Below are positions 1 to 9,368 of a stretch of 64,000 bases of DNA, in pieces. Numbering within the stretch: the first letter of the stretch is position 1; each line of letters starts with the position of its first letter. The stretch is from Aureisphaera galaxeae (GTDB taxonomy: Bacteria > Bacteroidota > Bacteroidia > Flavobacteriales > Flavobacteriaceae). The notes under the pieces are model-generated. The model was not told where the DNA came from. It saw only the letters and a program-made list of their open reading frames with translations, and did no database searches. The DNA is taken from assembly GCF_028561275.1 (NCBI RefSeq), contig NZ_JAQQTF010000007.1, positions 410,931-474,930 on the forward strand. The letters run 5' to 3'. The translations under genes were made by a program, and so were the position numbers.

Positions 1-2100
1 AAACGTTTGGAGTTTAAGATCCGTCCACTATTGATCGATGCCGATCTGTTGGTGGAATCTGAATTCGATTTGGAGATCTGCAATCGCATTTATTTCGATA
101 ACCTTCGATTGCCTCGTTATAGCGTACCCAAGGCCACCCTTACTACAACCGCCGATGTGCTCAACGCATACAATTCACTCATTTCGGGCTCGAAGGGACA
201 ATTGAACGATGCGGTGCATGAGTTGCATAATCATTATGCAGATGCCTTTAGTTCTTTAGACAATTACATTGTACTGAACAATGTAGAAGGCCGAATCAAC
301 ACCGTACATACCCAAACCCAAGACGGCATTTATTTGCAATACGTTTGGGATTGGATGAACGATCTAACGGCTACCTACAATGAAATTGCTCAATTCCATG
401 CCTGCAATCCAAGTTTGTGCTGTCCCGATAAAGGAAAGTTCCCTTTCCATGTATTATTGGGCTCTGCCGAATTTGCTACCGAAGAGATATTGCCGGGCAA
501 CGATCTGTTCAAGTTTAGAACCCCGTTTATAAAAACAGGAATTCTAGCGGCGGAAGAAAAGGACCAGAAAGAAACCTTGAAGGGACTTTTGGAAAAGCTG
601 ATCCGTTTGGTCACTACGTTCGATCTCAATTTGGAAATCACCCAAACACGGGGGATCAAAATAACGCCTTCCCATGTTGGGAGGACTCCCCTTTCCGAAA
701 GAGCCATTCCGTATTACTATTCAGAAATTGATGAATTGAACACAAAATGGTCGCCAGCACTGACCATGGAGGGGCTTAACCAAAACATTTTAAGCTACCA
801 TTCAGACGAATACAACACCACAAATCCAAGTGTAACCGATCCATTGGAATACGATGTAGAACCCTATAATTTCTTTAGGGTAGAAGGACATTTGGGAAGG
901 AATTATTCCGAAGCCTTGACTGAGATCATCGCCCAGCAGGAAGGCAATCGATTGCCTTTTAAGGTGATTGGTCTGAATGCGGTCGACTACTCCAACAATA
1001 CCATCGATATTTCCAACCAAACGGAGATTTGGGACGATATGGAACTCGACTACGATTTGGCCAAGGAAAAGACCTATAACATTACCGAATATGTAATCGA
1101 CTGGATAAAGGATAACAAAGATGAGATACAGGAGCACTATCCTGCCATGACCGACCAGACCATAACCAATTTGGAGAGTATTTTGGTGGAAACACGTGAT
1201 CTATTATCTGAAGACCTAGCCGATTTCCTTCCTAATTATGAGGCCTTTTATGAAGTATTCGAGAACCTGAACGATCTGTTCTTATTCCACAGAAGATGTA
1301 TTAAAATTAGTGGGGAAATAGACGAACACGCCATTATCGAGGATTTGGTAGATCACTTGGATGAGATCAACAATCTCTTTTTGGAAGACCCTTTTACCAT
1401 CATTCACGAAGAAGCCAATCGTAGATGGGAAAACTCTTTTAAAGAGACCTTCCTTTCTTCTTTCTTGGAAAAGCATCCGGGCATTACCCATGAAGCAGGT
1501 GTGACCAAAGGAGGAACGTTCATTTTGGTGTATGCCGATAGCAGCGTATTCGAAACTGACAGAGCCGTTATTGGAACTGTTGCTTTGGTGGAACGAATTA
1601 AGAGCTACAAGCGATTGTTCCGTTTTTCTGAAGTGGAGGAGCGTGAAATACAAAGCAAGAATGTAGTTCGTAAACGAGCACTTGCCAAAGGTCGCAAACC
1701 CGCGGAGCAGACCACAGGTGAGTTGGCAAAGCACGAAAAGGCGATGAAGTCCAGAGTAATGGAAGCAGCTAAGAAAGACATGCAAGGTTTGCCAAAAGCA
1801 ACCCGTGCGTTCATGGAAGAACGTTTTGCTAAGGCCTTCGATTCCCGAATTGTTGGAAAAGTTCCAGGAGGAACTCCAGGTAGGGTTACGGGAGAAGAAA
1901 TTCTTGTTACCGGAACACGTAATCCGGTCAGGAGAATTCCAGAGCGCGTGATCATTGCAGACTTCTATTTGCCATACATCTGTTGCTCTAGTGGAAATAA
2001 CATCAATATTGTGCTTCCTACACAAGATACCGAGCCCATTGTGGCCGATTTCGAAGGAGTAGATTTCGACGAGAACGACTTTTTTACAAACGATCAATAA
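1..2100 (+). CDS. Large uncharacterised eCIS-locus protein (5' end outside window)
   Basis: The reading frame is open from base 1, and the first candidate start in the window is only a TTG at base 7, so this is most likely the 3' part of a longer gene. About 699 residues are visible. I recognise no named domain. Most of the chain is acidic and globular. Around residues 525-600 there is a Lys/Arg-rich helical stretch, and near the C-terminus there is an ADFYLPYICCS segment followed by an acidic tail (FDENDFFTN). It lies 18 bp before the next gene and directly upstream of the tape-measure gene, so a structural or baseplate-associated role in the injection system is inferred from position only. 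Confidence 0.6.
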   Translation, partial: KRLEFKIRPLLIDADLLVESEFDLEICNRIYFDNLRLPRYSVPKATLTTTADVLNAYNSLISGSKGQLNDAVHELHNHYADAFSSLDNYIVLNNVEGRINTVHTQTQDGIYLQYVWDWMNDLTATYNEIAQFHACNPSLCCPDKGKFPFHVLLGSAEFATEEILPGNDLFKFRTPFIKTGILAAEEKDQKETLKGLLEKLIRLVTTFDLNLEITQTRGIKITPSHVGRTPLSERAIPYYYSEIDELNTKWSPALTMEGLNQNILSYHSDEYNTTNPSVTDPLEYDVEPYNFFRVEGHLGRNYSEALTEIIAQQEGNRLPFKVIGLNAVDYSNNTIDISNQTEIWDDMELDYDLAKEKTYNITEYVIDWIKDNKDEIQEHYPAMTDQTITNLESILVETRDLLSEDLADFLPNYEAFYEVFENLNDLFLFHRRCIKISGEIDEHAIIEDLVDHLDEINNLFLEDPFTIIHEEANRRWENSFKETFLSSFLEKHPGITHEAGVTKGGTFILVYADSSVFETDRAVIGTVALVERIKSYKRLFRFSEVEEREIQSKNVVRKRALAKGRKPAEQTTGELAKHEKAMKSRVMEAAKKDMQGLPKATRAFMEERFAKAFDSRIVGKVPGGTPGRVTGEEILVTGTRNPVRRIPERVIIADFYLPYICCSSGNNINIVLPTQDTEPIVADFEGVDFDENDFFTNDQ

Positions 2101-2118
2101 CCTTTAAAATATAATGCC

Positions 2119-2673
2119 ATGTCAACAAGACCTATAGTAGAACAAGCCATAGCGGCTATAGAAGACAACGGTAACAACACCGCATTCGAAGTACGTGATG
2201 TACTCACAAAAATGTTGGATTATACCGAAAATGAAGATACAACGCCACCGCCACCACCTCCCATTGATTTCTTCCATTTTTTCAACGATGGAAACTTTGT
2301 GGAAGACCCAAGGGGAGCCCGTATGTGGTACTCCTGTAGAGGAATTAAGAACGCCATAGATGTGGGAGGTACAGCAAACTTCACCTTCAGAATACGCATT
2401 TTGGAAGGCAATTTGGGCGATCCAGAATTTCCAATTGAGCCTGAGTTTTATCAACTCTTAAAGGAGATTGTTTCCACAGATCGGGAACTAACCTTTACGG
2501 TGCCGTTCCTACGCGGGGCAGGAAGTGATTTCCCAGAAACAGCCAATATTCGAATTAATATTAAGAATCAGGATAGGATGGCCATTTTCATTCAAACCGA
2601 ACAAGGGATATCGAGGGACAGTGAGATTTTCACCTCTATTCAATTCCATGCACCAGAATTCTTTAATGGATAA
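2119..2673 (+). CDS. Hypothetical eCIS-locus protein, 184 aa
   Basis: I do not recognise a family. The protein has an N-terminal helical part (about residues 1-40), a proline run (residues 43-48) and a C-terminal part of about 130 residues that looks beta-rich, with alternating hydrophobics such as FTFRIRILEG and ELTFTVPFL. There is no signal peptide or membrane segment. It sits between the preceding large protein (18 bp gap) and the tape-measure gene (6 bp gap), so it is almost certainly cotranscribed with the injection-system genes. The arrangement suggests a small structural or assembly component, but nothing in the sequence proves this. Confidence 0.6.
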   Translation: MSTRPIVEQAIAAIEDNGNNTAFEVRDVLTKMLDYTENEDTTPPPPPPIDFFHFFNDGNFVEDPRGARMWYSCRGIKNAIDVGGTANFTFRIRILEGNLGDPEFPIEPEFYQLLKEIVSTDRELTFTVPFLRGAGSDFPETANIRINIKNQDRMAIFIQTEQGISRDSEIFTSIQFHAPEFFNG

Positions 2674-2679
2674 ATAATA

Positions 2680-4176
2680 ATGCACCTTATACGGAAGAAT
2701 CATATCGAAGTTCAGTGCTCCGAAAAACCCTTCGCCAATCTCCTTAAAGATGAATTGAGTGGGGTTTTTGAGCATGAATTGTATCCGAAACTCGAGCAGC
2801 TTTTGGATCGGTATGATGTGGCCGATAGGGTCTGGAGCATAGAGCATCTTTCTGTAGACATTCCTGCCATTTCCAAGAAGCATTGGAAACAGGAATTGGT
2901 AGATAATATCTTATTCCAAGTAGAGGAATACCTAAAACTACATGCCTTACTTCCTCATGATGAGGTAGCGGCAACGGAAAAAAAGAAGCACCCTTCTATT
3001 TCCAAAAAAAAGGCACTACAAGAACTTTTACTGTATTATCTGGAACGAGGAACATTACCGACCAATGCGCTATTGCAGGAGTTGGATGTTCTTTTTGAAA
3101 CGGTTGAAATCGACTCAGCATTTTGGGAGCAATTGCTTACTAAAGTGCAAATGGAACCCGCGGTGGTATTACGATGGACTTTCAACGTTCCACAATCGGT
3201 AAAGGCTAAGTTGTACGAAGCAGTCGATATTGATGCAATACGCACATGGGGAAGCGTTCGGAGTATACTTATGAAAGCGGTTGAAGAGGAATTCAGTGTC
3301 GCTCCGCAAAAGAGTATTGAGGATTTTGGACATTTCCTTTTTTGGATGGCCGTATTTCAACGAGAAAAGGGTGAGCGGAAGGATACGATCTTATCCGAAA
3401 AGATACTTCGGCTTGCAACATCCTATTTTCAACTTTCCCCTGAAATATTAGGCACTGTCTTGAGTCTTTGGGAAAAACAGGAAGCAACCATACCATTACC
3501 GACGCTTTCTAAAACAATATTGTACCTTAAAACCTATCTCGCTGAAAATGAGTTTGAAGTATTCGGCGCAGTTAAAGAAGAAGTCAACGAAAAGGACGAT
3601 ATAGAGGCCATTTTGGAGGCGCTTCAGGGAAGCCGGGAAGAGAGTCAAAGTCATACACAATCACCCATGGATCATTCCGTATACATACAAAACGCTGGAT
3701 TGGTATTGCTCCACCCTTTTTTGGCACCCTTATTTCAGAAATTAGGGTATCTGGAAGATACAAAATGGAAGCGTGTCCAACTGCAACACCGTGCGGTCTT
3801 GGTATTGCAATACCTCAGCAACTTTGACATAGAGATATTTGAAAGCGACCTCCTATTAAACAAAATTCTCTGCGGTGTAAAGCCCACGGACACGGTTCGT
3901 ACCGAATGGGAAATTACAGCGGAAGAAAAGGAGGAATGCGATAGTCTGTTGCAAGCGGTGATTGATCATTGGTCCATCTTGAAGGATACTTCGGTGCCTA
4001 CGCTGCAGGAAACCTTTTTACAACGCGACGGAAAACTACTGGAATACAAGGAAAACAAATACGAGCTCACTTTAGAACAGAAGGGCTTGGACATATTATT
4101 GGATCATTTGCCATGGGGAATTGGAACGATAAAAACCCCCTGGATGGAGCATTTCTTATCATGCTATTGGAATTGA
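2680..4176 (+). CDS. Contractile injection system tape measure protein (CIS_TMP type)
   Basis: In contractile injection systems the tape measure sets sheath/tube length. Here the family signature is clear at both ends. The N-terminus (MHLIRKNHIEVQC..., then a segment ending in LDRYD and SIEHLSVDIP) has the usual opening pattern. The C-terminal roughly 170 residues contain NAGLVLLHPFLAPLFQKLGY, RAVLVLQYLSNF, NKILCGVKP, a block with FLQRDGKLLEY, and LPWGIGTIKTPWMEHFL, all hallmarks of this family. At 498 residues it is at the short end, since relatives vary in length with their particle. It lies between the small protein upstream (6 bp) and the first payload gene (12 bp), the order expected in Bacteroidota eCIS loci, where the tape measure precedes the ATPase. 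Confidence 0.85.
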   Translation: MHLIRKNHIEVQCSEKPFANLLKDELSGVFEHELYPKLEQLLDRYDVADRVWSIEHLSVDIPAISKKHWKQELVDNILFQVEEYLKLHALLPHDEVAATEKKKHPSISKKKALQELLLYYLERGTLPTNALLQELDVLFETVEIDSAFWEQLLTKVQMEPAVVLRWTFNVPQSVKAKLYEAVDIDAIRTWGSVRSILMKAVEEEFSVAPQKSIEDFGHFLFWMAVFQREKGERKDTILSEKILRLATSYFQLSPEILGTVLSLWEKQEATIPLPTLSKTILYLKTYLAENEFEVFGAVKEEVNEKDDIEAILEALQGSREESQSHTQSPMDHSVYIQNAGLVLLHPFLAPLFQKLGYLEDTKWKRVQLQHRAVLVLQYLSNFDIEIFESDLLLNKILCGVKPTDTVRTEWEITAEEKEECDSLLQAVIDHWSILKDTSVPTLQETFLQRDGKLLEYKENKYELTLEQKGLDILLDHLPWGIGTIKTPWMEHFLSCYWN

Positions 4177-4188
4177 ATATAACGAACT

Positions 4189-5913
4189 ATGACAGGTGGA
4201 TTTGTACAGAAAAAGGAAGCACCAACGGCTTCAAAAACAAACCCAAGGAAGGCCACTCCTTTCATTGGGGGAGTTACTGTGCAACGAAAATTGGCCATTG
4301 GTTCGGCAGAAGATGCTTATGAAAAGGAAGCAGACCATGTAGCAGATCAAGTGGTGCAAATGAAGTTAGCTCCCAAAAGTATACCTACCACTGGAGCCCT
4401 TGTACAGCGTAAATGTACCGCTTGCGAAAGGGAAGAGAAAGTTCAGAAAAAGCCCATTGCTGCGTCTATAACCCCGATGATTCAGAGACAAGGAGGTTCG
4501 GGAGAGGGAATTGCTTCTCAGTCGCTCACACAGCAAATTAGTAGCAATAAGGGAAGTGGTCATAAAATGGATCACAGTACCCTGAGTTTTATGGAAAGTC
4601 GATTTGGGGCAGATTTCTCAGGTGTTTCCATTCATACAGGTTCTCAGGCTATTCAGATGAGCCAAGAACTGAATGCCCAAGCCTTCACGGTTGGAAATGA
4701 TATTTATTTCAACGAAGGGAAATACAACCCTTCCTCTACCTCAGGCAAACACCTATTGGCTCATGAACTAACACATACATTGCAGCAAAAAGCAACCAAT
4801 AGCGCAATCCAGAGACGTCTATTTGTCAGCCCAACACATCATTCCGCTTTGAATGCGGCAGATCCTGCTGCGGGTCTAACGAGGGCCCAGCGATTTTCTA
4901 TGATGGATACATTGGTACAAGGGCTTTGTCCGAATTTTGAAGTGGATACATCGACAGGAGAGGTAGTAGATAAGACAAGAACTTCGCGTCTTTCTTCAGA
5001 ATACAGCTCGTCCTCGTCTCCTGTGGGCTGCTGCTGCCTTGCATTAATCACAAAATCGACTAATGATTGGACCATTGCCGTAAGTGAATTGGACGGGCCA
5101 CATACGCGGATTGGTAGTAAATTGATCGTAATGTCCTCTTCGAGAGTGCCTATAGAGTTCGGTTCTTTTACAGCATCGAATACACTGGCATTTCAAGGAG
5201 AAATTTCAGCATTTGGCCATGAGTTATGCGGTCATGCTGTATTGGCCGATATAAATGCCCATCCCCCACATAGGGATCGCACCACAAGCGATGTCCATGA
5301 TCCTACGGTACGAATTGAAAATCTTATTTCTACCGAACAAGGTGTTCCCGCCAGCGAATTGAGAGGGTTGGCACGATCAGGGTCGCACCGCGGGGAGTCT
5401 GTGGATAAGATTACGGTTAGAAACTTTCCTTCTGGAGGAACTGCAGTAGCTTCATTGCCCTCTAGCGAACAGGCTAAAATACGCTTTGCGGCCAGTTATA
5501 TTATGGCTAATAGTTCTTGGGTGGATGTAATTGGACATACCGATAGTTCCGGAAATGCTACGACAAATGATAGGATTAGTAGGGATAGAGCGAATAATGT
5601 AAAGAGCCAATTGAATACTCTTGGGGTTCCCAATACCATAACAAAATTCCGATTGAGAGGCGTAAATCGCTTTACACGCGTAGAAGGCGTTCGTGACCGC
5701 TTCCCTCCACGTCCCCCTTTAAATGCTTCACCAGGGAATTGGAGAAGGGTAGAAATTTTAATTGCAGGATTCCCTGCGGGAGCACAAAACCCTGTTCCGA
5801 GAACACCTACACGCGTTGCAGCCGTTCCCAGACCACGAACAGTAGGAGCACTATCGAGGTCTTCGGATTCCTGTGTGTCGCTTTTGGTGCGTGGAGCCTA
5901 TGCAATACCGTAG
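4189..5913 (+). CDS. DUF4157 eCIS payload with HExxxH motif and OmpA-like domain
   Basis: The protein has 574 residues. Residues 31-60 carry the conserved leader (VQRKLAIG...YEKEAD), C76/C79 form the RKCTAC pair, and residues 134-200 are the DUF4157 domain (SRFGADFSGVSIHT, FTVGNDIYFN, HELTH at 192-196). The C-terminal half is unique in the array. Residues 343-350 read GHELCGHA, an HExxxH arrangement like the zinc site of TldD-type proteins, followed by an IENLISTEQGVP segment. Residues about 405-530 form an OmpA-like domain (VIGHTDSSGN, ISRDRANNVKSQL), a fold that usually binds peptidoglycan. There is no signal peptide, consistent with loading into the injection particle. Inferred role: an envelope-directed payload, possibly a peptidase. 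Confidence 0.75.
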   Translation: MTGGFVQKKEAPTASKTNPRKATPFIGGVTVQRKLAIGSAEDAYEKEADHVADQVVQMKLAPKSIPTTGALVQRKCTACEREEKVQKKPIAASITPMIQRQGGSGEGIASQSLTQQISSNKGSGHKMDHSTLSFMESRFGADFSGVSIHTGSQAIQMSQELNAQAFTVGNDIYFNEGKYNPSSTSGKHLLAHELTHTLQQKATNSAIQRRLFVSPTHHSALNAADPAAGLTRAQRFSMMDTLVQGLCPNFEVDTSTGEVVDKTRTSRLSSEYSSSSSPVGCCCLALITKSTNDWTIAVSELDGPHTRIGSKLIVMSSSRVPIEFGSFTASNTLAFQGEISAFGHELCGHAVLADINAHPPHRDRTTSDVHDPTVRIENLISTEQGVPASELRGLARSGSHRGESVDKITVRNFPSGGTAVASLPSSEQAKIRFAASYIMANSSWVDVIGHTDSSGNATTNDRISRDRANNVKSQLNTLGVPNTITKFRLRGVNRFTRVEGVRDRFPPRPPLNASPGNWRRVEILIAGFPAGAQNPVPRTPTRVAAVPRPRTVGALSRSSDSCVSLLVRGAYAIP

Positions 5914-5954
5914 CAAATGAAACGATAAGGAAGAGCATCATCATACAATTGAAA

Positions 5955-7271
5955 ATGAACGCAGTTGCACTACATAAAACAAAAACGCCTACTTCGAAGA
6001 TCACAACATCTTCGCCATTTGTTGGTGCCCAGACCATTAAAAGAAAATTAGCCATTGGTGCTTCTAATGATGTGTATGAAGTAGAGGCGGATCGTGTAGC
6101 AGACCGTGTGGTAGGAATGGGGAATTCGCAAGTGGATTCACTTACACAAACTGGATCCCTGGTGCAACGTAAATGCGCCAATTGCAACAAAGAAGAAAGC
6201 ATACAGAAAAAGCCGATTGCCGAGACCATCACACCTATGATTCAGAAGAAAGGGGAAGGTACGGGGATTGCATCCAAAGCTTTAACCCAGCAGATTGGTC
6301 AAAGTAAGGGAGGAGGTCATAAAATGGATCAAGGCACCCAAAGTTTTATGGAGAACCGATTTGGTGCGGACTTTTCCCAAGTAAATATTCATACCGGTGC
6401 CGAAGCGATTCAAATGAGTCGTGAACTGAGCGCTAAGGCGTTTACTGTTGGCAATGATATTTATTTTAATGAAGGTCAATATAGTCCGGAGTCCCATTCG
6501 GGCAAGCATCTATTGGCACATGAGTTAACCCATACCATTCAACAGGGAGGAATAGGGAAAAACAAAATACAACGACTCCCTTTTCAAGGAGGCGATCCAA
6601 TTCATGATCCCATTTTAGATCAATATAGTGAGGAAACAGGCATGCCGAGAGATTCGGCTTCTCAACATGATCCTTCATACGCACAATGGCTACAGGGAAA
6701 AATCCCTAGAAAGACGATCTGGCTTAACATAGGATTCGATTCTAGTGCAAAATTCAATAAAACGACTTTCGATAAGCTTAAAAAGTCCATTGCCGTAGAA
6801 AGAAAAGCCCTTACCCATTGTTGTGTGACCCATGCTAAAGCATGTAATATTGATTTAAAAGTGCACTACGATTATAACAAGAAAAACAAACCGGCTCCCA
6901 AGGACGGTGATTATGATAGTGATGTAGCAGCCGACAGAAAATTAAGGGATAAAAATTTAGACAATATTACGGCCCCAAATGGAGGTGTAAAAGTTCTTGT
7001 TACAGAATCTACGCTGAGCCAAACTTGGCAGGGAAAGAGAATTTTCCCAAGGGCCAACGCACCCGCCAAAGGTGTGGTTTGGAACAGGAAAAAGGCAGCA
7101 GATGATACCATAGCCCATGAATCTGGGCACAAAGCCGGTTATGTAGGAAATGTTCAAAGCAATAAGCATCACTCCGATCCGGATAACTTAATGAGTTCAG
7201 GAAAGATTCGAAATGCAAATGCAAAACCCGATGCCGAGTGGTGCAATAAAATGGCAGCAACTGCAGTATAA
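5955..7271 (+). CDS. DUF4157 eCIS payload with C-terminal zincin-like domain
   Basis: The frame is open further upstream into the previous gene. ATG 5955 is chosen because it avoids that overlap and begins the conserved leader, giving 438 residues. The leader has KRKLAIGASNDVYEVEAD and the RKCANC pair, and DUF4157 runs from about 131 to 197 with HELTH at 189-193. A short GDPIHD...WL segment (213-246) follows and is shared with another payload (9369-10922). The C-terminal domain has a second zinc motif, HESGH (388-392), then after a short insertion HHSDPDNLMSSG (405-416), which resembles the third His/Asp and Met-turn of metzincins. It is therefore probably a metallopeptidase payload. Confidence 0.75.
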   Translation: MNAVALHKTKTPTSKITTSSPFVGAQTIKRKLAIGASNDVYEVEADRVADRVVGMGNSQVDSLTQTGSLVQRKCANCNKEESIQKKPIAETITPMIQKKGEGTGIASKALTQQIGQSKGGGHKMDQGTQSFMENRFGADFSQVNIHTGAEAIQMSRELSAKAFTVGNDIYFNEGQYSPESHSGKHLLAHELTHTIQQGGIGKNKIQRLPFQGGDPIHDPILDQYSEETGMPRDSASQHDPSYAQWLQGKIPRKTIWLNIGFDSSAKFNKTTFDKLKKSIAVERKALTHCCVTHAKACNIDLKVHYDYNKKNKPAPKDGDYDSDVAADRKLRDKNLDNITAPNGGVKVLVTESTLSQTWQGKRIFPRANAPAKGVVWNRKKAADDTIAHESGHKAGYVGNVQSNKHHSDPDNLMSSGKIRNANAKPDAEWCNKMAATAV

Positions 7272-7331
7272 GAAGGCTTTGCAAAGGGAGTAAGTAGTAT
7301 AAATTCCTTCAATAGGAGAAAAAACAAAGCA

Positions 7332-7829
7332 ATGAAATTAATCGCTCTTATCGTTTTTATAGCATTGGCGGTAATTACGGGTGTTTTTCTTCTAACCTGG
7401 AGAAAAAAGAAGAAAACCATCGTAGAAAAACCAAATACAGTTACACCACAGGTCAAGGAACCTTCAGTTAAGGAGTTGCCGCAAGAAGAGCTTCCCACTA
7501 CAAATGAAATTGTAAGTGGAACCTATCGTTTGGTGGATCAAGTTTTTATCAACAGAATACAGTACACGGCCAAGGCCAAAATCCCGCAATCGCATCTTAA
7601 GACCATAGCTAAGGAATTGGAAGTCATTAAGCAAAATGAAATTCTTATTTCCGCTATTGTCAAGGGGAATCTCACGCTTAACTATACGGATGGGAAGTCT
7701 ATAGAAGTAGGGACCGTCTACAATATGGAAGAAAACCAATACGATCCCATAATTTACTTGGAGGGAAAACAATATAGCATTTCTGAAGAGTTCAGAAAAA
7801 GCATTCAGCAATTATCGGAGATCCATTAA
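7332..7829 (+). CDS. Small single-TM protein embedded in the payload array
   Basis: The protein has 165 residues. One hydrophobic segment (about residues 3-23) is followed by a WRKKKK stop-transfer cluster, which predicts an inner-membrane anchor with the rest in the cytoplasm. Residues 65-165 form a small domain of mixed helix and strand (TYRLVDQVFINRIQYTAKAK, then IYLEGKQYSI) that I do not recognise. It is the only gene between the DUF4157 genes that lacks the payload leader. It lies 60 bp after one payload gene and 10 bp before the next. Its position and membrane location fit an immunity protein or a payload partner, but this is inference. Confidence 0.6.
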   Translation: MKLIALIVFIALAVITGVFLLTWRKKKKTIVEKPNTVTPQVKEPSVKELPQEELPTTNEIVSGTYRLVDQVFINRIQYTAKAKIPQSHLKTIAKELEVIKQNEILISAIVKGNLTLNYTDGKSIEVGTVYNMEENQYDPIIYLEGKQYSISEEFRKSIQQLSEIH

Positions 7830-7839
7830 ACAGCGAAGC

Positions 7840-9348
7840 ATGCAAAGCTTGGTGCCACAGCATAAAAAACAACCTTCCAGCAAAAATTCCTCTTTTGTTC
7901 CACCCGCTCCTACCATTCAAAAAAAGCTAGGCATTGGTGCTTCCAATGATCCCTATGAAGTGGAGGCAGATCAGGTAGCGGATAAGGTAGTACGTATGCA
8001 ACCCAGCCCGAAAAGGATTTCCACCCAAAAAAGGGCCTTGGTACAACGAAAATGTTCAGCTTGTGCTAAGGAAGAAAAGATTCAGAAGAAATCCATTGGC
8101 ACATCTATAACACCCCTTATACAGAAGAAAGGTGTTGGCGCCAAAGGCGGAACAGCATCAAAATCGCTTAGTCAACAAATACATACGAGCAAGGGAAGTG
8201 GATCTAAGATGGATCGCGGCACCCGGGACTTTATGGAAAATCGTTTCGAAACCGACTTTTCTGAGGTCAACATACACACCGGTCCACAAGCCATCCAAAT
8301 GAGCCGTGAACTGAATGCACAAGCCTTTACGGTAGGGAACGATATCTATTTTAATAAAGGCAAGTACAATCCTTCCAGCACTTCGGGAAAGCATCTATTG
8401 GCTCACGAACTTACACATACCATACAACAGGGAGGAATTCAACGGAAGATGATCCAGCGGGATTTTGCACTGGAGCCACCCAATCCCGATGCGGAATGCA
8501 ATGACCTTACCGAAGATGAGGTGAATGAAGCCATTCGTTACAATCAGAGGCAGCGTTACCAAGAACGGGATATCCGATTAATGAGGGATGTACTTGGTGT
8601 TTCTCCAGAACCGGTAGAATACGATGCGGCATTCATCAATGCCATTGCGTGTTTCCAAGCACAGAACAATTTGGATGTAGATGGAAAAATAGGACCTACT
8701 ACGGGAACTACCATTGGACGGGAGGTTCGTGCCGAAGGTCAATTTTTGGGAAGACCGGACGGAAATGATCTGTTAGCAGCGGCACGTAGACTTTGTGCCG
8801 ACGGTTACAAGACCGTAACCATAGACTTTGTTCGATTGGATGGGGCCACACGTTCTCCCACGGCAGATTTAGCCGTTGCCAATAGGGTGTTTAGACAATG
8901 TTGTGTTCGGTTTGTTATGCGAAAGAATGTTAGGGCTTCCGCTGCGGACACGCGCACTTGGCTAGGAGGTGATACAGACTTGAATCTTTCAGGAATTACG
9001 TGTCCAACGCCTACAGTAGAGGAAAGAACCATGTATACACAAGCAACGGCTACTCATAGCTTGTCCAGCGATGTTAGGGTATTTTATCCAGCTTCAACTT
9101 CGGGATATGCTGCATTGGCCTTTAGCCGTCCACCCTACTGCGCCGGAGGTTTTTCACACCATGCGGTTATTTACCCAGGAGCGCTACGGGATACATTAGC
9201 CCACGAACTGGGGCATATCTTCCTGAACAGTGGAACGCATGCAGGAATACGAAATCCTGCAAGTACTAGGAACCTAATGTTTGCTCCGGGACGAACAGCC
9301 TCTGTATTGGACCGGGATCAATGCAGAATAATACGAGGAAATGTATAA
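7840..9348 (+). CDS. DUF4157 eCIS payload with peptidoglycan-binding and zincin-like domains
   Basis: The protein has 502 residues. Leader IQKKLGIGASNDPYEVEAD, Cys pair RKCSAC (70-75) and DUF4157 (about 131-197; HELTH 189-193) are present. Residues 222-295 match a PG_binding_1-type repeat: FINAIACFQAQNNLDVDGKI followed by GPTTG. The C-terminal region carries a second HExxH, HELGH at 455-459, followed by FLNSGTHAG (a possible third His at 467) and NLMFAPG (a Met-turn-like segment). This combination of a cell-wall anchor and a zinc peptidase suggests a payload aimed at the cell envelope. Genes on either side are payloads (7829 end is 10 bp upstream, next ATG is 20 bp downstream). Confidence 0.78.
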   Translation: MQSLVPQHKKQPSSKNSSFVPPAPTIQKKLGIGASNDPYEVEADQVADKVVRMQPSPKRISTQKRALVQRKCSACAKEEKIQKKSIGTSITPLIQKKGVGAKGGTASKSLSQQIHTSKGSGSKMDRGTRDFMENRFETDFSEVNIHTGPQAIQMSRELNAQAFTVGNDIYFNKGKYNPSSTSGKHLLAHELTHTIQQGGIQRKMIQRDFALEPPNPDAECNDLTEDEVNEAIRYNQRQRYQERDIRLMRDVLGVSPEPVEYDAAFINAIACFQAQNNLDVDGKIGPTTGTTIGREVRAEGQFLGRPDGNDLLAAARRLCADGYKTVTIDFVRLDGATRSPTADLAVANRVFRQCCVRFVMRKNVRASAADTRTWLGGDTDLNLSGITCPTPTVEERTMYTQATATHSLSSDVRVFYPASTSGYAALAFSRPPYCAGGFSHHAVIYPGALRDTLAHELGHIFLNSGTHAGIRNPASTRNLMFAPGRTASVLDRDQCRIIRGNV

Positions 9349-9368
9349 ATAGATTGAAATAGAGAACA

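Noticed and set aside
5739-5954. Extension of the second payload upstream of ATG 5955
   Set aside because: It runs through the C-terminus of the preceding payload in another frame. The conserved leader starts only after 5955.
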